Below the pieces are notes generated by a model. It did not search any database. It was given only the letters and a program-made list of their open reading frames with translations, and was not told the DNA's origin. A stretch of 64,000 nucleotides of DNA from Paraglaciecola sp. (GTDB taxonomy: Bacteria; Pseudomonadota; Gammaproteobacteria; Enterobacterales; Alteromonadaceae): NCBI GenBank assembly GCA_009993955.1, contig JAACSL010000003.1, positions 62,001-126,000 on the forward strand, in the 5' to 3' direction. The translations under genes and the position numbers were made by a program. Of the stretch, positions 56,124-64,000 are shown in pieces; the stretch's first letter is position 1, and every line of letters begins with the position of its first letter.

Positions 56124-56966
56124 CTAGGCGACACCCAACTCGCGCAAACGCTCTTGCAAATAGCTTTTCGCCGTGTGGCGATCTGACAGGACAACCTGTG
56201 GATTAGGATGTAAAAATAACGGCAAAGAAATACGGCTCTTGCTTTGGTCACTGCCCACTGGATTGATGACCCGATGTGTCGTAGATGGAAAGTAGCCGCC
56301 TGATGCTTCTTGTAGCATATCGCCAATGTTGACAATCAAATTACCGAAATCACAGGGCACATCTATCCATGAATCACCCGTTCCTTTGACTTGTAGTCCC
56401 GGTTCGTTGGCGGCAGGCAAAATCGTTAACAAATTAATGTCTTCATGAGCCGCGGCGCGAATCGCATCAGGCTCTTCAGAGCCTGTTAAAGGTGGATAAT
56501 GTAAAATGCGTAATAAGGTTTGTTCGCTATTGACGACCATCGAGGACAAGGACTGAGTGTATTTGGCGGAAACATCTGCTGGCGAATATTTCTCTACCCA
56601 GCTCAATAATTCAGAGGCTAATTCGTTGGCTTGTTGATAATAGCTGGCAGCTTGCGCTTTTAGCGCTGCAGGGCAGCGACCCCAAGGGTAATAGTGGAAG
56701 TATTCTTTGATGTCTTTTTTCTTAAACCCTTTGGCGGTTTCTGACACTTGTGTTGAGAAAAATCCATCATGTTTGGCCTTGTCATAGGCAAATTGATTCT
56801 TTTCATCACTTTTGAAAAACGCCTGCCAGTTTTTATATATATCGGCGACGGTTTGCTGTTCAATTGGGTGATTCTTCAAAACACCAAAACCGGTTTGATG
56901 TAAAGACTCAACAAACAACACATCTGCATTGGGAGCGCGATAATCAACGGCAACTAATTCCATCAT
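56124..56966 (-). CDS. 2-oxoglutarate/Fe(II) oxygenase, isopenicillin N synthase-like
   Basis: A 280-residue non-haem iron oxygenase. The N-terminal DIOX_N part (FVESLHQTGFGVLKNHPI) and the jelly-roll core are present; iron ligands are His174 and Asp176 (AAHEDINLLTI) and His231 (STTHRVINP), and the 2-oxoglutarate clamp is Arg245-x-Ser247 (SRISLPLF). HYPPLTGSEEP and GLQVKGTGDSWIDVP fit the family. Substrate unknown. It follows nupC by 21 bp on the same strand and probably belongs to the udk-nupC transcript. Confidence 0.93.
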   Translation of the reverse strand: MMELVAVDYRAPNADVLFVESLHQTGFGVLKNHPIEQQTVADIYKNWQAFFKSDEKNQFAYDKAKHDGFFSTQVSETAKGFKKKDIKEYFHYYPWGRCPAALKAQAASYYQQANELASELLSWVEKYSPADVSAKYTQSLSSMVVNSEQTLLRILHYPPLTGSEEPDAIRAAAHEDINLLTILPAANEPGLQVKGTGDSWIDVPCDFGNLIVNIGDMLQEASGGYFPSTTHRVINPVGSDQSKSRISLPLFLHPNPQVVLSDRHTAKSYLQERLRELGVA

Positions 56967-56987
56967 AAAAAACCTACATTCATACTG

Positions 56988-58196
56988 TTATAAACTAAGA
57001 AAAAATCCTGCCAAAGCGGCACTCATCAAATTGGCCAAGGTAGCAGCCATAACTGCTTTCAGTCCTAATCTTGCAATTTCTTTACGGCGTGTTGGTGCCA
57101 ATGCGCCAATCCCACCCATGAGGATAGCAATAGACGAGAAGTTAGCAAAACCGCACAAAGCAAACACCACAATAGCCTGCGTCGCTGGTGATAAATCAGC
57201 TTGATACTTTAAAAAATCCAAGTAGGCGACAAATTCATTCACTACCATTTTTTGGCCAATAAAACGGCCAGCAATATTTGCTTCTTCCCATGGTACGCCA
57301 ATTGCCCAAGCAATAGGTTGGAACACGTAGCCTAGGATGACCTGAAAGGTTAAATCGTCGACGCCAAATATACCGCCGGCCCAGCCAATAATGCCGTTGA
57401 GCAGAGCGATAAGCGCAATAAATGCCAGTAGCATTGCACCAACATTTAATGCCAGTTGCATCCCTGAGGCCGCACCACTTGCTGCCGCATCAAAAATATT
57501 TGCGTACTGCTCGTTTTTGTCATCGAGTTCGGCTAATTCATTTTTAAATTCGTTGGTTTCTGGCAGCATGATTTTTGCCATTAACAAACCACCAGGGGCA
57601 GCCATAAAACTCGCCGCAAGTAAGTACTTAATTTCAACACCCATGCCAGCATACCCTGCCATGACAGACCCAGCGATAGACGCTAAGCCTCCCACCATGA
57701 TGGCAAAGAGTTCTGATTGGGTCATGTGTGGAATAAACGGTTTGACCACTAGGGGAGCTTCTGTCTGACCAACAAAAATATTAGCGGCTGCCGACATGGA
57801 CTCTGGGCGACTGGTGCGCAGTACCACTTGCAAAAATCCACCGATTAAACGAATGATCCAAGACATAATGCCCAGATGATACAACACCGAAATCAGAGCG
57901 GAAAAAAACACAATCACCGGCAGTACGTTGAACGCAAAAATAAAACCCAACGACTTGTTCCCCACGGGGCCGAAGATAAAATCAATGCCCTGTTGGCTGT
58001 AGGCAAGAATGTTTTTCACATATTCAGTCAGCGCCAAAAGCAACTTAATACCGGGAGGAAAATACAATACAAACGCGCCAATAATGGCTTGAATAGCAAA
58101 AGCACCACCCACCGTGCGCCAATTGATGGCTTTGCGATGTGCGGAAAATACAAACGCAATAACAAGCAGCAGTGCTACTCCAATTAAACTGGTCAT
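56988..58196 (-). CDS. nupC: Concentrative nucleoside transporter (CNT family)
   Basis: A 402-residue inner-membrane nucleoside symporter. Family signatures: GTKSLGF-like segment [72 protein letters not shown] and [17 protein letters not shown]. It imports nucleosides with sodium or protons. Downstream of udk (33 bp gap) on the same strand, giving an uptake-plus-kinase unit for pyrimidine nucleosides. Confidence 0.95.
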   Translation of the reverse strand: MTSLIGVALLLVIAFVFSAHRKAINWRTVGGAFAIQAIIGAFVLYFPPGIKLLLALTEYVKNILAYSQQGIDFIFGPVGNKSLGFIFAFNVLPVIVFFSALISVLYHLGIMSWIIRLIGGFLQVVLRTSRPESMSAAANIFVGQTEAPLVVKPFIPHMTQSELFAIMVGGLASIAGSVMAGYAGMGVEIKYLLAASFMAAPGGLLMAKIMLPETNEFKNELAELDDKNEQYANIFDAAASGAASGMQLALNVGAMLLAFIALIALLNGIIGWAGGIFGVDDLTFQVILGYVFQPIAWAIGVPWEEANIAGRFIGQKMVVNEFVAYLDFLKYQADLSPATQAIVVFALCGFANFSSIAILMGGIGALAPTRRKEIARLGLKAVMAATLANLMSAALAGFFLSL

Positions 58197-58229
58197 AGTA
58201 TAACTATCCTTTTTATTATTATTTCGGTG

Positions 58230-58856
58230 TTATGGTAACAAGCTCTGTTGAATGTGTGATTTGATGACATTAAGAGCAATTTTATTTTTACCACCTTGGG
58301 TCACGATAACGTCGGCAGTAAAACGACTGGGTGCAATAAATTGATGATACATAGGCTTTACGGTGGATTCATACTGACGGGCAACTGATTCAAGACTGCG
58401 CCCACGCTCAGCGATATCTCGCTTCATACGCCGCAACAGACAGATATCTAAAGGAGTATCGACAAAAATTTTGATATCAAATAATTCCAATAAGGCTTGG
58501 TTTGCTAACAGCATGATGCCCTCGATAATGATCACCGGAGCAGATTGCAGCGTTTCTGTTTCTTTTAAACGTGTATGTGTTTTATAGCAATAATGCGGAT
58601 ATTGGATGGTTTGCCACGCTTTCAATGCCTGCAAGTGTTCCACTAATAACTCGTGTTCAAAGGCCTTGGGATGGTCGTAGTTGTTTTTTTCTCGCTCAGC
58701 CATGGGTAAATGGTCTTGAGCGCGATAATAATGATCCTCACGCAATATCTGCACCTGCTTACCTTCTTGTGAGAATTCCTTCAATAAATTCTCAGTAAAC
58801 AGTGACTTCCCAGAACCAGAGGCACCAGAAATAGCAATAACAAGAGGACCTGACAT
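58230..58856 (-). CDS. udk: Uridine kinase
   Basis: Phosphorylates uridine and cytidine. The 208-residue form from ATG 58856 (MSGPLVIAISGASGSGKS) has GGAAG before it; the frame also opens at 58880. Walker A is GASGSGKS; EDHYYRAQDHLP, YDHPKAFEHELLVEHLQAL and IIIEGIMLLANQALLELFDIKIFVDT are typical udk texts, and RRMKRDIAERGRS is the lid. First gene of the udk-nupC-oxygenase run, divergent from the Oar-type receptor. Confidence 0.96.
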   Translation of the reverse strand: MSGPLVIAISGASGSGKSLFTENLLKEFSQEGKQVQILREDHYYRAQDHLPMAEREKNNYDHPKAFEHELLVEHLQALKAWQTIQYPHYCYKTHTRLKETETLQSAPVIIIEGIMLLANQALLELFDIKIFVDTPLDICLLRRMKRDIAERGRSLESVARQYESTVKPMYHQFIAPSRFTADVIVTQGGKNKIALNVIKSHIQQSLLP

Positions 58857-58992
58857 AGACTTCCAAACAGAGAAATACAAAATTGTTGGAAAGATACCAG
58901 TGAACCGCGCAAAAGTCAGTCCTCATCCTTGAGATTGTTGTTCGACAAGCTACAAAAGTTGTTTACAGGGTTAATTGTTAAATATTCACAGC

Positions 58993-59007
58993 TTTATGCT
59001 GCATAAA
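58993..59007. promoter_or_regulatory. Palindrome in the udk/receptor divergent region
   Basis: TTTATG (58993-58998), centre CTG, CATAAA (59002-59007): a perfect 6-bp inverted repeat near the middle of the gap, suitable for a dimeric regulator. Unidentified. Confidence 0.35.
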
Positions 59008-59059
59008 TGTAAAAATTGTCAGTATCAAGCAACAAAAGCATGAATTATTACAGTCATAG

Positions 59060-59088
59060 TTGCCCCTGCAATAAAAGTGTCATATTTT
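59060..59088 (+). promoter_or_regulatory. Candidate promoter of the Oar-type receptor gene
   Basis: TTGCCC (59060-59065) and TATTTT (59083-59088), spaced 17 bp, each match the sigma-70 boxes at 4 of 6 positions. Transcription from here would give a leader of about 125 nt before ATG 59219. Confidence 0.35.
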
Positions 59089-59218
59089 ATCTGATACACT
59101 CTTGCCCCATAAAATTAGAAGTCGCTTGAATCGATCACTTTTTATACTAAATGGCAAAGTAACTTGTAGCTCTACTTGCAACATTGCTAACAAACACACA
59201 AACCTTAGGAAACACATA

Positions 59219-62200
59219 ATGCAAACAAATAAAAAACTCAACCGCATCGCGCTTGCAGTGGCCATGTCTATCGGCATGTCTACCGTTGCGTTTGCGCAAG
59301 AAACCTCTTCGGGCATTACCGGTAAAATCACCGGCCCACAAGGCACACCTGTTGCAGGTACAGTGATCACCATTACCCACGTTCCTTCTGGTACAGTGAA
59401 AACTACCACCGTTGGTACAAACGGCCAATTCAGCGCCAAAGGTTTGCGTGTTGGTGGTCCATACACCGTTAAAGTAGATTCAGACACTTATCAAGACTCT
59501 ACGGTTAATGATGTATTTTTAACCTTAGGTGAAGCATACCAGTTAAGTTTGGCCCTTGAAGATGAACAAGCTATTGAAAGCATTGTCGTTACTGCCTCTG
59601 CGGTAAGCACTTCTGTATTTGGTTCAACCGGCCCGTCTGCTAACTTCAATTTAGATGACCTAGAAAATGCTCCAGCTATCAACCGTGACATCAACGACGT
59701 GATCCGTGCCGATCCACGTGTTTATATCGATGAAAGCTTTAATGACGCTGTACAATGTGGTGGCGCTAGCCCGCGTTTTAACAGCTTGACGCTTGATGGT
59801 GTGCGCTTAAACGACAGCTTCGGTCTTAACAGCAACGGTTATCCTACTGAACGTATGCCGTTCTCTTTTGATGCCATTGATCAAGTTGCCGTTGAACTTG
59901 CGCCTTTTGACGTGCAATACGGTGGTTTCACCGCGTGTAACATCAACGCCGTCACTAAATCAGGTGGTAACGAAGTTCACGGTAGTGCGTTTTACGATTA
60001 CACCAGCGATTCATTGAAAGGTGATAGCATTGAAGGTGAGAAACAAGACAACGGTAACTACACTGAAAAACGTTACGGTGTAAACGTTGGTTTCCCACTT
60101 ATCAAAGACACGCTGTTCTTCTTCGGTTCTTATGAAAAACTCGAAGGTGCGCAGTTGTATCAATATGACGCATTGGGATCACGTGTTACTCAAGCTGATA
60201 TTGACCAAATTACCACCATTGCTAAAACCGTGTATGGCTACGATCCAGGTACTACTCCTGCATCTGCTCCGGTAGAAGACGAAAAAATCTTAGCTAAAAT
60301 TGACTGGAACATTAATGACGACCACCGTGCGTCGTTAGTTTATAACTACAATGATGGTTTCAGCTTGGCTCAGTCTGACCAAAGCTCTAGCAAATTGTCA
60401 TTGTCTAACCACTTCTACAAACGCGGCGCTACACTAGATTCAGTTGTGGCTTCTTTGTACTCTGACTGGAACAGTGATTTCTCCACCGAAGTGCGTATTG
60501 GTAAAACCAAGTTAGACAATACACAAGCTTCAACCGATGCTGCTTCTGGTTTCGGTGAGGTACAAGTGCGTACCGCTGGTGGCGGTACGGTGTACATCGG
60601 TCCAGATGATTCACGTCAATCAAATAAATTGAAGTGGGACACGGTCACGGCTAAGTTTGCGGCAACCTATTACATGGATGACCACAAAATTACGGGTGGT
60701 ATTGAATACGAAAAACTCAACGTATTTAACTTGTTTGTACAACAGTCTGACGGTGAGTACCGCTTCAACAACATCGCTGATTTCCAAAATGGTAAACCAG
60801 ACCGTATTTACTACAGTAACTCAGCTGGCACCAACAACCCTGATGATGCTGGTGCAACGTTCAGCAACACTATGATGACTGTTTACGTGCAAGATGACTT
60901 CGATTTAACTGACGACGTGCAGTTAATGGTTGGCTTGCGTTATGACACTTTCAGTTCTGATGATGAACCTACTTATAACGTTAACTTCGCTAACCGTTAT
61001 GGTTTTGCTAACACCGGTAACGTAGATGGTATTAGCTTGTTGCAACCACGTGTAGGTTTTAACTGGTCAATCGCCAGCAATATGGAAGTGCGCGGTGGTA
61101 TTGGTTTATACAGTGGTGGTAACCCCAACGTGTGGATTTCTAACGCCTATTCAAACGACGGTGTAACCAAAATCGACTTGCTGGACCGCGCAGGCCGTAA
61201 CAGCTTCCCTGACTCTAACTTGTCATTATTTGACCGTGCCTTAGTCAATAACGGCAGTGCTGGTTTTGATATCCCTCAATCGATTTATGATGAAATTCAA
61301 GGTACTACTATCGGTCAAGGTGACGGTGGTGTTGTGGCTATCGATCCTAACTTTGATACTCCATCTGAATGGAAATATGCCTTAGGTACCACCTACATCA
61401 CGGAAGATGACTACGTTATCACGGCTGATTTGTTGTATACCAAGAAAAAAGACTCAGCTATTTATACTGATTTAAGTGTTAAATTATCTGGTGATACTGC
61501 GGCTGATGGTCGTCCTTTGTATGAAGTGACTACTCCACGTCGTTTCTCTGGTTCAGACTTTTTGTTAACCAACGTGAAAGGTAAAGACGGCGATTCAACG
61601 GTATTGTCTTTGGGCGTAAGTAAAGACTACGACAACGGTATTAAGATGAATGCGGCTTACGCATACGTTAATGCAACCGACGTAAACCCAATGACCAGTT
61701 CAGTGGCCTTTTCTAACTTTGCTAACGTAGCGGTATCGGATCAAAATAATCCAGGTGTCGCCACCTCTGATTATCAAATCAAACATCGTTTCACCTTTAA
61801 CTTAAGCTACAAAGCTGAGTTTATTGATGGTTATGACACGCGTTTCAGCCTGTTTGGTCAAGCGAGTGAAGGTAAGCCTTTCTCTTATACTTACAACAAC
61901 TCTGCCAGCATGTTTGAAGATGCTAACGACTTCCGTAGCTTGATCTATGTTCCTGAAGTCAACGACAACCGTGTAGTGTACGGTTCTGATTTTGATTTAG
62001 CTGCTTTCAACGAGTTTATCGAATCTGAAGGTTTGGTTCGTGGTCAAATCGCCAAACGTAACTCACAAAGTGCCGATTGGTGGGTGAAGTTTGATGCGCG
62101 CGTCGAACAACAACTTCCTGGCTTCATGGACGGCCACAAGGCCAGCGCCTTTATCGTTATTGAAAACTTGGGTAACTTGTTGAACGATGACTGGGGTGTG

Positions 62201-62356
62201 ATGAAGCAAGGTTCGTTTGTGGGTGACGATGTTATCTCTGCCACCATTAACGATGCGGGTCAGTACGTATACAATCGTTTCTTCCCGACTGAGCAATCTA
62301 CTGTTAACGCACCATCATTATGGGAAGTGCGTTTTGGTGTGAAATACAAGTTCTAA
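59219..62356 (+). CDS. Oar-type TonB-dependent receptor
   Basis: A 1045-residue outer-membrane receptor from ATG 59219, preceded by TTAGGA; the frame opens 39 codons earlier but the signal peptide starts here (MQTNKKLNRIALAVAMSIGM, cut after VAFA). An N-terminal carboxypeptidase-regulatory-like domain (about 30-115, SGITGKITGPQGTPVAGTVI) precedes the plug (about 130-260, GASPRFNSLTLDGVRLND and FTACNINAVTKSGGNEVHGS) and a long barrel ending VRFGVKYKF. This is the Oar/TonB_dep_Rec plus CarboxypepD_reg form. Codon choice is strongly biased to GGT, CGT, AAC and TTC compared with neighbours, suggesting high expression. Ligand unknown. It is divergent from udk-nupC and followed by a terminator at 62375-62405. 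Confidence 0.94.
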   Translation: MQTNKKLNRIALAVAMSIGMSTVAFAQETSSGITGKITGPQGTPVAGTVITITHVPSGTVKTTTVGTNGQFSAKGLRVGGPYTVKVDSDTYQDSTVNDVFLTLGEAYQLSLALEDEQAIESIVVTASAVSTSVFGSTGPSANFNLDDLENAPAINRDINDVIRADPRVYIDESFNDAVQCGGASPRFNSLTLDGVRLNDSFGLNSNGYPTERMPFSFDAIDQVAVELAPFDVQYGGFTACNINAVTKSGGNEVHGSAFYDYTSDSLKGDSIEGEKQDNGNYTEKRYGVNVGFPLIKDTLFFFGSYEKLEGAQLYQYDALGSRVTQADIDQITTIAKTVYGYDPGTTPASAPVEDEKILAKIDWNINDDHRASLVYNYNDGFSLAQSDQSSSKLSLSNHFYKRGATLDSVVASLYSDWNSDFSTEVRIGKTKLDNTQASTDAASGFGEVQVRTAGGGTVYIGPDDSRQSNKLKWDTVTAKFAATYYMDDHKITGGIEYEKLNVFNLFVQQSDGEYRFNNIADFQNGKPDRIYYSNSAGTNNPDDAGATFSNTMMTVYVQDDFDLTDDVQLMVGLRYDTFSSDDEPTYNVNFANRYGFANTGNVDGISLLQPRVGFNWSIASNMEVRGGIGLYSGGNPNVWISNAYSNDGVTKIDLLDRAGRNSFPDSNLSLFDRALVNNGSAGFDIPQSIYDEIQGTTIGQGDGGVVAIDPNFDTPSEWKYALGTTYITEDDYVITADLLYTKKKDSAIYTDLSVKLSGDTAADGRPLYEVTTPRRFSGSDFLLTNVKGKDGDSTVLSLGVSKDYDNGIKMNAAYAYVNATDVNPMTSSVAFSNFANVAVSDQNNPGVATSDYQIKHRFTFNLSYKAEFIDGYDTRFSLFGQASEGKPFSYTYNNSASMFEDANDFRSLIYVPEVNDNRVVYGSDFDLAAFNEFIESEGLVRGQIAKRNSQSADWWVKFDARVEQQLPGFMDGHKASAFIVIENLGNLLNDDWGVMKQGSFVGDDVISATINDAGQYVYNRFFPTEQSTVNAPSLWEVRFGVKYKF

Positions 62357-62374
62357 ACACTTGAACTGAAAAAC

Positions 62375-62405
62375 AAAAAGCCAGCTTAATCGCTGGCTTT
62401 TTTTT
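62375..62405 (+). terminator. Rho-independent terminator of the Oar-type receptor
   Basis: AAAAAGCCAGC (62375-62385) pairs with GCTGGCTTTTT (62392-62402) across a 6-nt loop, followed by T to 62405. It lies 18 bp after the stop and could also act for the convergent argR transcript. Confidence 0.93.
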
Positions 62406-62462
62406 ATGTAAATTTCACGAAATCAATTAGGTTTGTTTATCGCCTATGCGTTGAATACAGGT

Positions 62463-62927
62463 TTAGACGTTTTCGAATAGGGCTTCGACTTTCTCTCGTA
62501 TATTGTCGATTTGGGTGATGTCAGAGGGGGCAATAAAAATGGTGTCATCCCCCGCTATGGTGCCTAATACGCCGTCTTTCTTGCCCAGCGAATCCAGCAA
62601 ACGTGCAATTAACTGGGCTGCACCGGGACTGGTGCGAATGATCACCATCACATTGTTGTGCACAATGTCTAACACTAGTTGTTTAAGTGGGCTTTTGGCG
62701 GTGGGCATGCCTAGTTCAGGTGGCAAACAATAAACCATATCTCCACGAGCATTACGGGTGCGTACTGCGCCAAATTTACTCAGCATACGTGAGACTTTTG
62801 ACTGACTAATATTATCGAATTTTTGCTCTTTTAAGGCCTCAACGATGTCACCCTGTGAGCCATAGTTTTCCGTGTTCAAAATATCTTTGAACGCCCTGAT
62901 CAATGCTTCTTGTTTTACCGTTGCCAT
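62463..62927 (-). CDS. argR: Arginine repressor
   Basis: A 154-residue hexameric repressor/activator of arginine genes. ATG 62927 ([17 protein letters not shown]) is preceded by GAGGGTG; the frame opens as far as 63086 but the normal family length fits this start. The winged-helix part contains [20 protein letters not shown] and the C-terminal arginine-binding part [16 protein letters not shown]. Divergent from mdh, the common gammaproteobacterial arrangement. A weak ATTCA-type half-site at about 63085 may be part of an ARG box, but I could not confirm one. Confidence 0.97.
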   Translation of the reverse strand: MATVKQEALIRAFKDILNTENYGSQGDIVEALKEQKFDNISQSKVSRMLSKFGAVRTRNARGDMVYCLPPELGMPTAKSPLKQLVLDIVHNNVMVIIRTSPGAAQLIARLLDSLGKKDGVLGTIAGDDTIFIAPSDITQIDNIREKVEALFENV

Positions 62928-63130
62928 AACACCCTCATTATTTTCCGCTATTCTGCCCGATTGCAGAAGTTTAGGCAATTTGGCTGCTTTTTCTGTTGTT
63001 TTGCGAGTTACAAAAAACCGCTCAGATAGTATGATACAGCCTTTGTCATCACCTCTTGATGTTATGTTGTTGAAACAATATGTCATTCAAGAAATCAATT
63101 GTTGAACATTTCCTCACTCGGGAGAGAATT

Positions 63131-64000
63131 ATGAAAGTAGCTGTACTGGGAGCCGCTGGCGGTATTGGACAAGCCCTATCCTTATTATTAAAAACACAAT
63201 TACCCGCAGGTTCAGAATTGTCATTGTATGACGTTGCACCAGTAGTGCCTGGTGTAGCTGTGGACTTAAGCCATATTCCTACCGACGTAAAAGTAGCGGG
63301 TTTTGGCAAAGACAATTTGGCTGATGCCTTAATCGGTGCTGACATCGTCTTGATCCCTGCAGGTGTACCGCGTAAGCCAGGTATGGATCGTTCTGATTTG
63401 TTTAACATCAACGCGGGTATCGTACGTAACTTAATTGATGCCATTGCAGACAACTGCCCAGAAGCTTGTATTGGCGTGATCACTAACCCAGTGAATACCA
63501 CGGTGGCCATTGCCGCAGAAGCACTAAAAGCCAAAGGCGTATATAACAAAAACAAATTATTTGGTGTAACGACGTTAGATGTTATTCGTGCCGAGACTTT
63601 TGTGGGCAACTTAAAAGGGCTTAACCCAGCTAATGTGCATGTACCAGTTATTGGTGGCCATTCTGGTACCACTATTCTGCCCTTACTGTCTCAAGTAGAA
63701 GGCGTAAGTTTCACCGCAGAAGAAGTAGCAAACCTTACTACCCGTATTCAAAATGCTGGCACTGAAGTAGTGGAAGCTAAAGCCGGTGGCGGCTCAGCAA
63801 CACTGTCCATGGGTCAAGCAGCAGCACGTTTTTGTTTGTCGTTGGTGGCAGCAATGCATGGCGACAACGTCGTTGAATATACTTATGTAGAAACCAACAG
63901 CGATGACGCGATGTTTTTTGCACACCCAGTGCGTTTGGGTAAAAACGGTGTGGAAGAAATTCTGTCTTACGGCAAGTTAAGTGAGTTTGAAGAAAACGCT
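63131..64000 (+). CDS. mdh: Malate dehydrogenase, 3' end outside the window
   Basis: The TCA-cycle NAD-dependent enzyme oxidising malate to oxaloacetate. About 290 of the expected 312 residues lie in the window. [20 protein letters not shown] is the NAD-binding start; [20 protein letters not shown] holds the mobile loop with substrate-binding arginines; [17 protein letters not shown] is conserved, and [18 protein letters not shown] carries the catalytic His. Start at ATG 63131 behind GGGAGAG. Codon choice suggests high expression. Confidence 0.97.
   Translation, partial: MKVAVLGAAGGIGQALSLLLKTQLPAGSELSLYDVAPVVPGVAVDLSHIPTDVKVAGFGKDNLADALIGADIVLIPAGVPRKPGMDRSDLFNINAGIVRNLIDAIADNCPEACIGVITNPVNTTVAIAAEALKAKGVYNKNKLFGVTTLDVIRAETFVGNLKGLNPANVHVPVIGGHSGTTILPLLSQVEGVSFTAEEVANLTTRIQNAGTEVVEAKAGGGSATLSMGQAAARFCLSLVAAMHGDNVVEYTYVETNSDDAMFFAHPVRLGKNGVEEILSYGKLSEFEENA

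Larger units (their letters stand above)
58857..59218. other. Divergent regulatory region between udk and the Oar-type receptor
   Basis: About 362 non-coding bases shared by udk-nupC and the receptor gene. It contains a palindrome TTTATG-CTG-CATAAA (58993-59007) and a candidate plus-strand promoter (59060-59088). The length and shared position suggest common control, but no known regulator site was recognised. Confidence 0.6.

Noticed and set aside
57391-57768. 125-codon frame antisense to nupC
   Set aside because: It is inside a clear transporter gene, has low-complexity Ser/Ala text and no start signal.
59102-59218. 39-codon upstream extension of the Oar-type receptor
   Set aside because: The signal peptide begins at ATG 59219 with TTAGGA before it; the extension would bury the signal.
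62928-63086. N-terminal extension of argR
   Set aside because: The extra 53 residues are absent from the ArgR family, and the ATG at 62927 has a good ribosome site and gives the normal length.
63049-63672. 207-codon frame antisense to mdh
   Set aside because: It is the mirror of malate dehydrogenase coding sequence, which is unmistakable on the plus strand.

Overview
The window looks like chromosomal core DNA of a marine gammaproteobacterium of the Alteromonadales (Alteromonas/Glaciecola/Paraglaciecola type). This is inferred from a MetJ nearly identical to the enterobacterial protein, RpoH with an intact RpoH box, the divergent argR/mdh pair, the yihY-dtd-yiiD order, the mtnN-cbiB-btuF operon, many lipoproteins and exopeptidases, and two very large TonB-dependent receptors. 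I see no rRNA, tRNA, CRISPR array, insertion sequence or prophage. Most genes have recognisable family membership; a few small ones do not.

Layout. 1-6.5 kb: 3' end of a molybdopterin hydroxylase, a DUF3300 exported protein, a GNAT acetyltransferase, pyrB, hemL and a membrane-anchored class III adenylate cyclase. 6.5-11.7 kb (minus strand): a DyP-type peroxidase, a 7TMR-DISM diguanylate cyclase, and amtB with its PII gene glnK behind a sigma-54-like promoter. 11.9-18 kb: a small STAS-like protein, a TonB-like anchored protein, and the mrcB-hrpB pair. 18-33 kb: exported peptidases (S9, M3, S41), a thpR gene broken by a stop codon, an exported methyltransferase-fold lipoprotein, a sulfotransferase, a 997-aa TonB receptor, and purU overlapping a histidine phosphatase. 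33-40 kb: a solute-binding protein, divergent metJ/metF with MetJ operators, yihY, a DUF2959 lipoprotein pair, pip-dtd, a yiiD-like fusion and rpoH. 41-45 kb: two tandem EAL-HDOD paralogues (the second with lost catalytic residues), an aspartoacylase-like deacylase and an Lrp/AsnC regulator. 45-52.6 kb: anmK and an M23 peptidase divergent from tyrS, two small proteins, and mtnN-cbiB-btuF. 52.7-56 kb: two tandem transglutaminase/TPR lipoproteins coupled to an M28 peptidase. 56-64 kb: a 2OG-Fe(II) oxygenase, nupC and udk (nucleoside uptake and salvage) divergent from an Oar-type TonB receptor, then argR and the start of mdh.

How the genes relate. Several are linked by nucleotide and one-carbon metabolism (pyrB, purU, udk, nupC, metF/metJ, mtnN), by nitrogen sensing (glnK-amtB), by second-messenger signalling (cAMP cyclase, diguanylate cyclase, EAL-HDOD pair) and by cell-wall growth and recycling (mrcB, M23 peptidase, anmK). 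The best candidate for an undescribed system is the duplicated transglutaminase-TPR lipoprotein plus M28 peptidase cassette at 52.7-56.1 kb. The EAL-HDOD duplication and the exported methyltransferase come next. All functions are inferred from sequence motifs read by eye; no database search was run.
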